A DNA stretch of 5,487 bases from Caulobacteraceae bacterium (GTDB taxonomy: Bacteria > Pseudomonadota > Alphaproteobacteria > Caulobacterales > Caulobacteraceae): NCBI GenBank assembly GCA_013815405.1, contig JACDGF010000171.1, positions 1-5,487 of the forward strand. The letters run 5' to 3'. A program made the translations under genes and the position numbers. Below the pieces are notes generated by a model. The model was not told where the DNA came from, searched no databases, and saw only the letters and a program-made list of their open reading frames with translations. Below are positions 5,391 through 5,487 of the stretch, in pieces (the first letter of the stretch is position 1; each line of letters begins with the position of its first letter).

Positions 5391-5487
<97 letters not shown>

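Overview
The window is high-GC (roughly two-thirds G+C by eye) and looks like a chromosomal segment of an alphaproteobacterium, most likely Caulobacteraceae (Caulobacter or Phenylobacterium-like). The main reasons are the carbamoyl-phosphate synthetase sequences at both ends, the style of the cold-shock protein, the DUF1272 zinc-ribbon protein, and a GC-rich interspersed palindromic repeat. The taxonomic call rests on recalled family sequences; no search was run.

Layout. From 1 to about 127 (+) there is a 36-bp near-perfect palindrome and a pair of direct repeats that resemble the end of an insertion sequence. A DUF1272 zinc-ribbon gene reads leftward from about 349 and runs into that IS-like end with no stop before the window edge. 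carA (glutaminase subunit of carbamoyl-phosphate synthetase) lies at 460-1686 (+). Its last codons are contributed by a compound palindromic repeat (1630-1778). A small lysine/alanine-rich hypothetical gene (1787-2041, -) is divergent from a cold-shock gene (2308-2514, +), which has a long leader and ends at a textbook intrinsic terminator (2563-2593). A large, internally duplicated beta-helix-type surface or secreted protein gene follows (2678-4612, +). Beyond a short spacer with tandem 10-bp repeats there is an orphan phage-terminase-small-subunit-like gene (4761-5111, -). A spacer with an AT-rich palindrome (5150-5168) leads to the start of carB (from 5391, +), which is cut by the window edge.

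How the genes relate. carA and carB encode the two subunits of one enzyme that makes carbamoyl phosphate for pyrimidine and arginine synthesis, yet they sit about 3.7 kb apart. The genes between them have no obvious tie to that pathway. The interval looks like a place where accessory or repeat material has accumulated: a beta-helix protein, a terminase-like orphan and repeat elements. I see no complete defence system, CRISPR array, RNA gene or intact mobile element. The points most worth checking are the two places where repeat or mobile DNA has been absorbed into protein C-termini (DUF1272 and CarA), the 238-residue internal duplication in the beta-helix protein, and the clustered short repeats beside the terminase-like gene.
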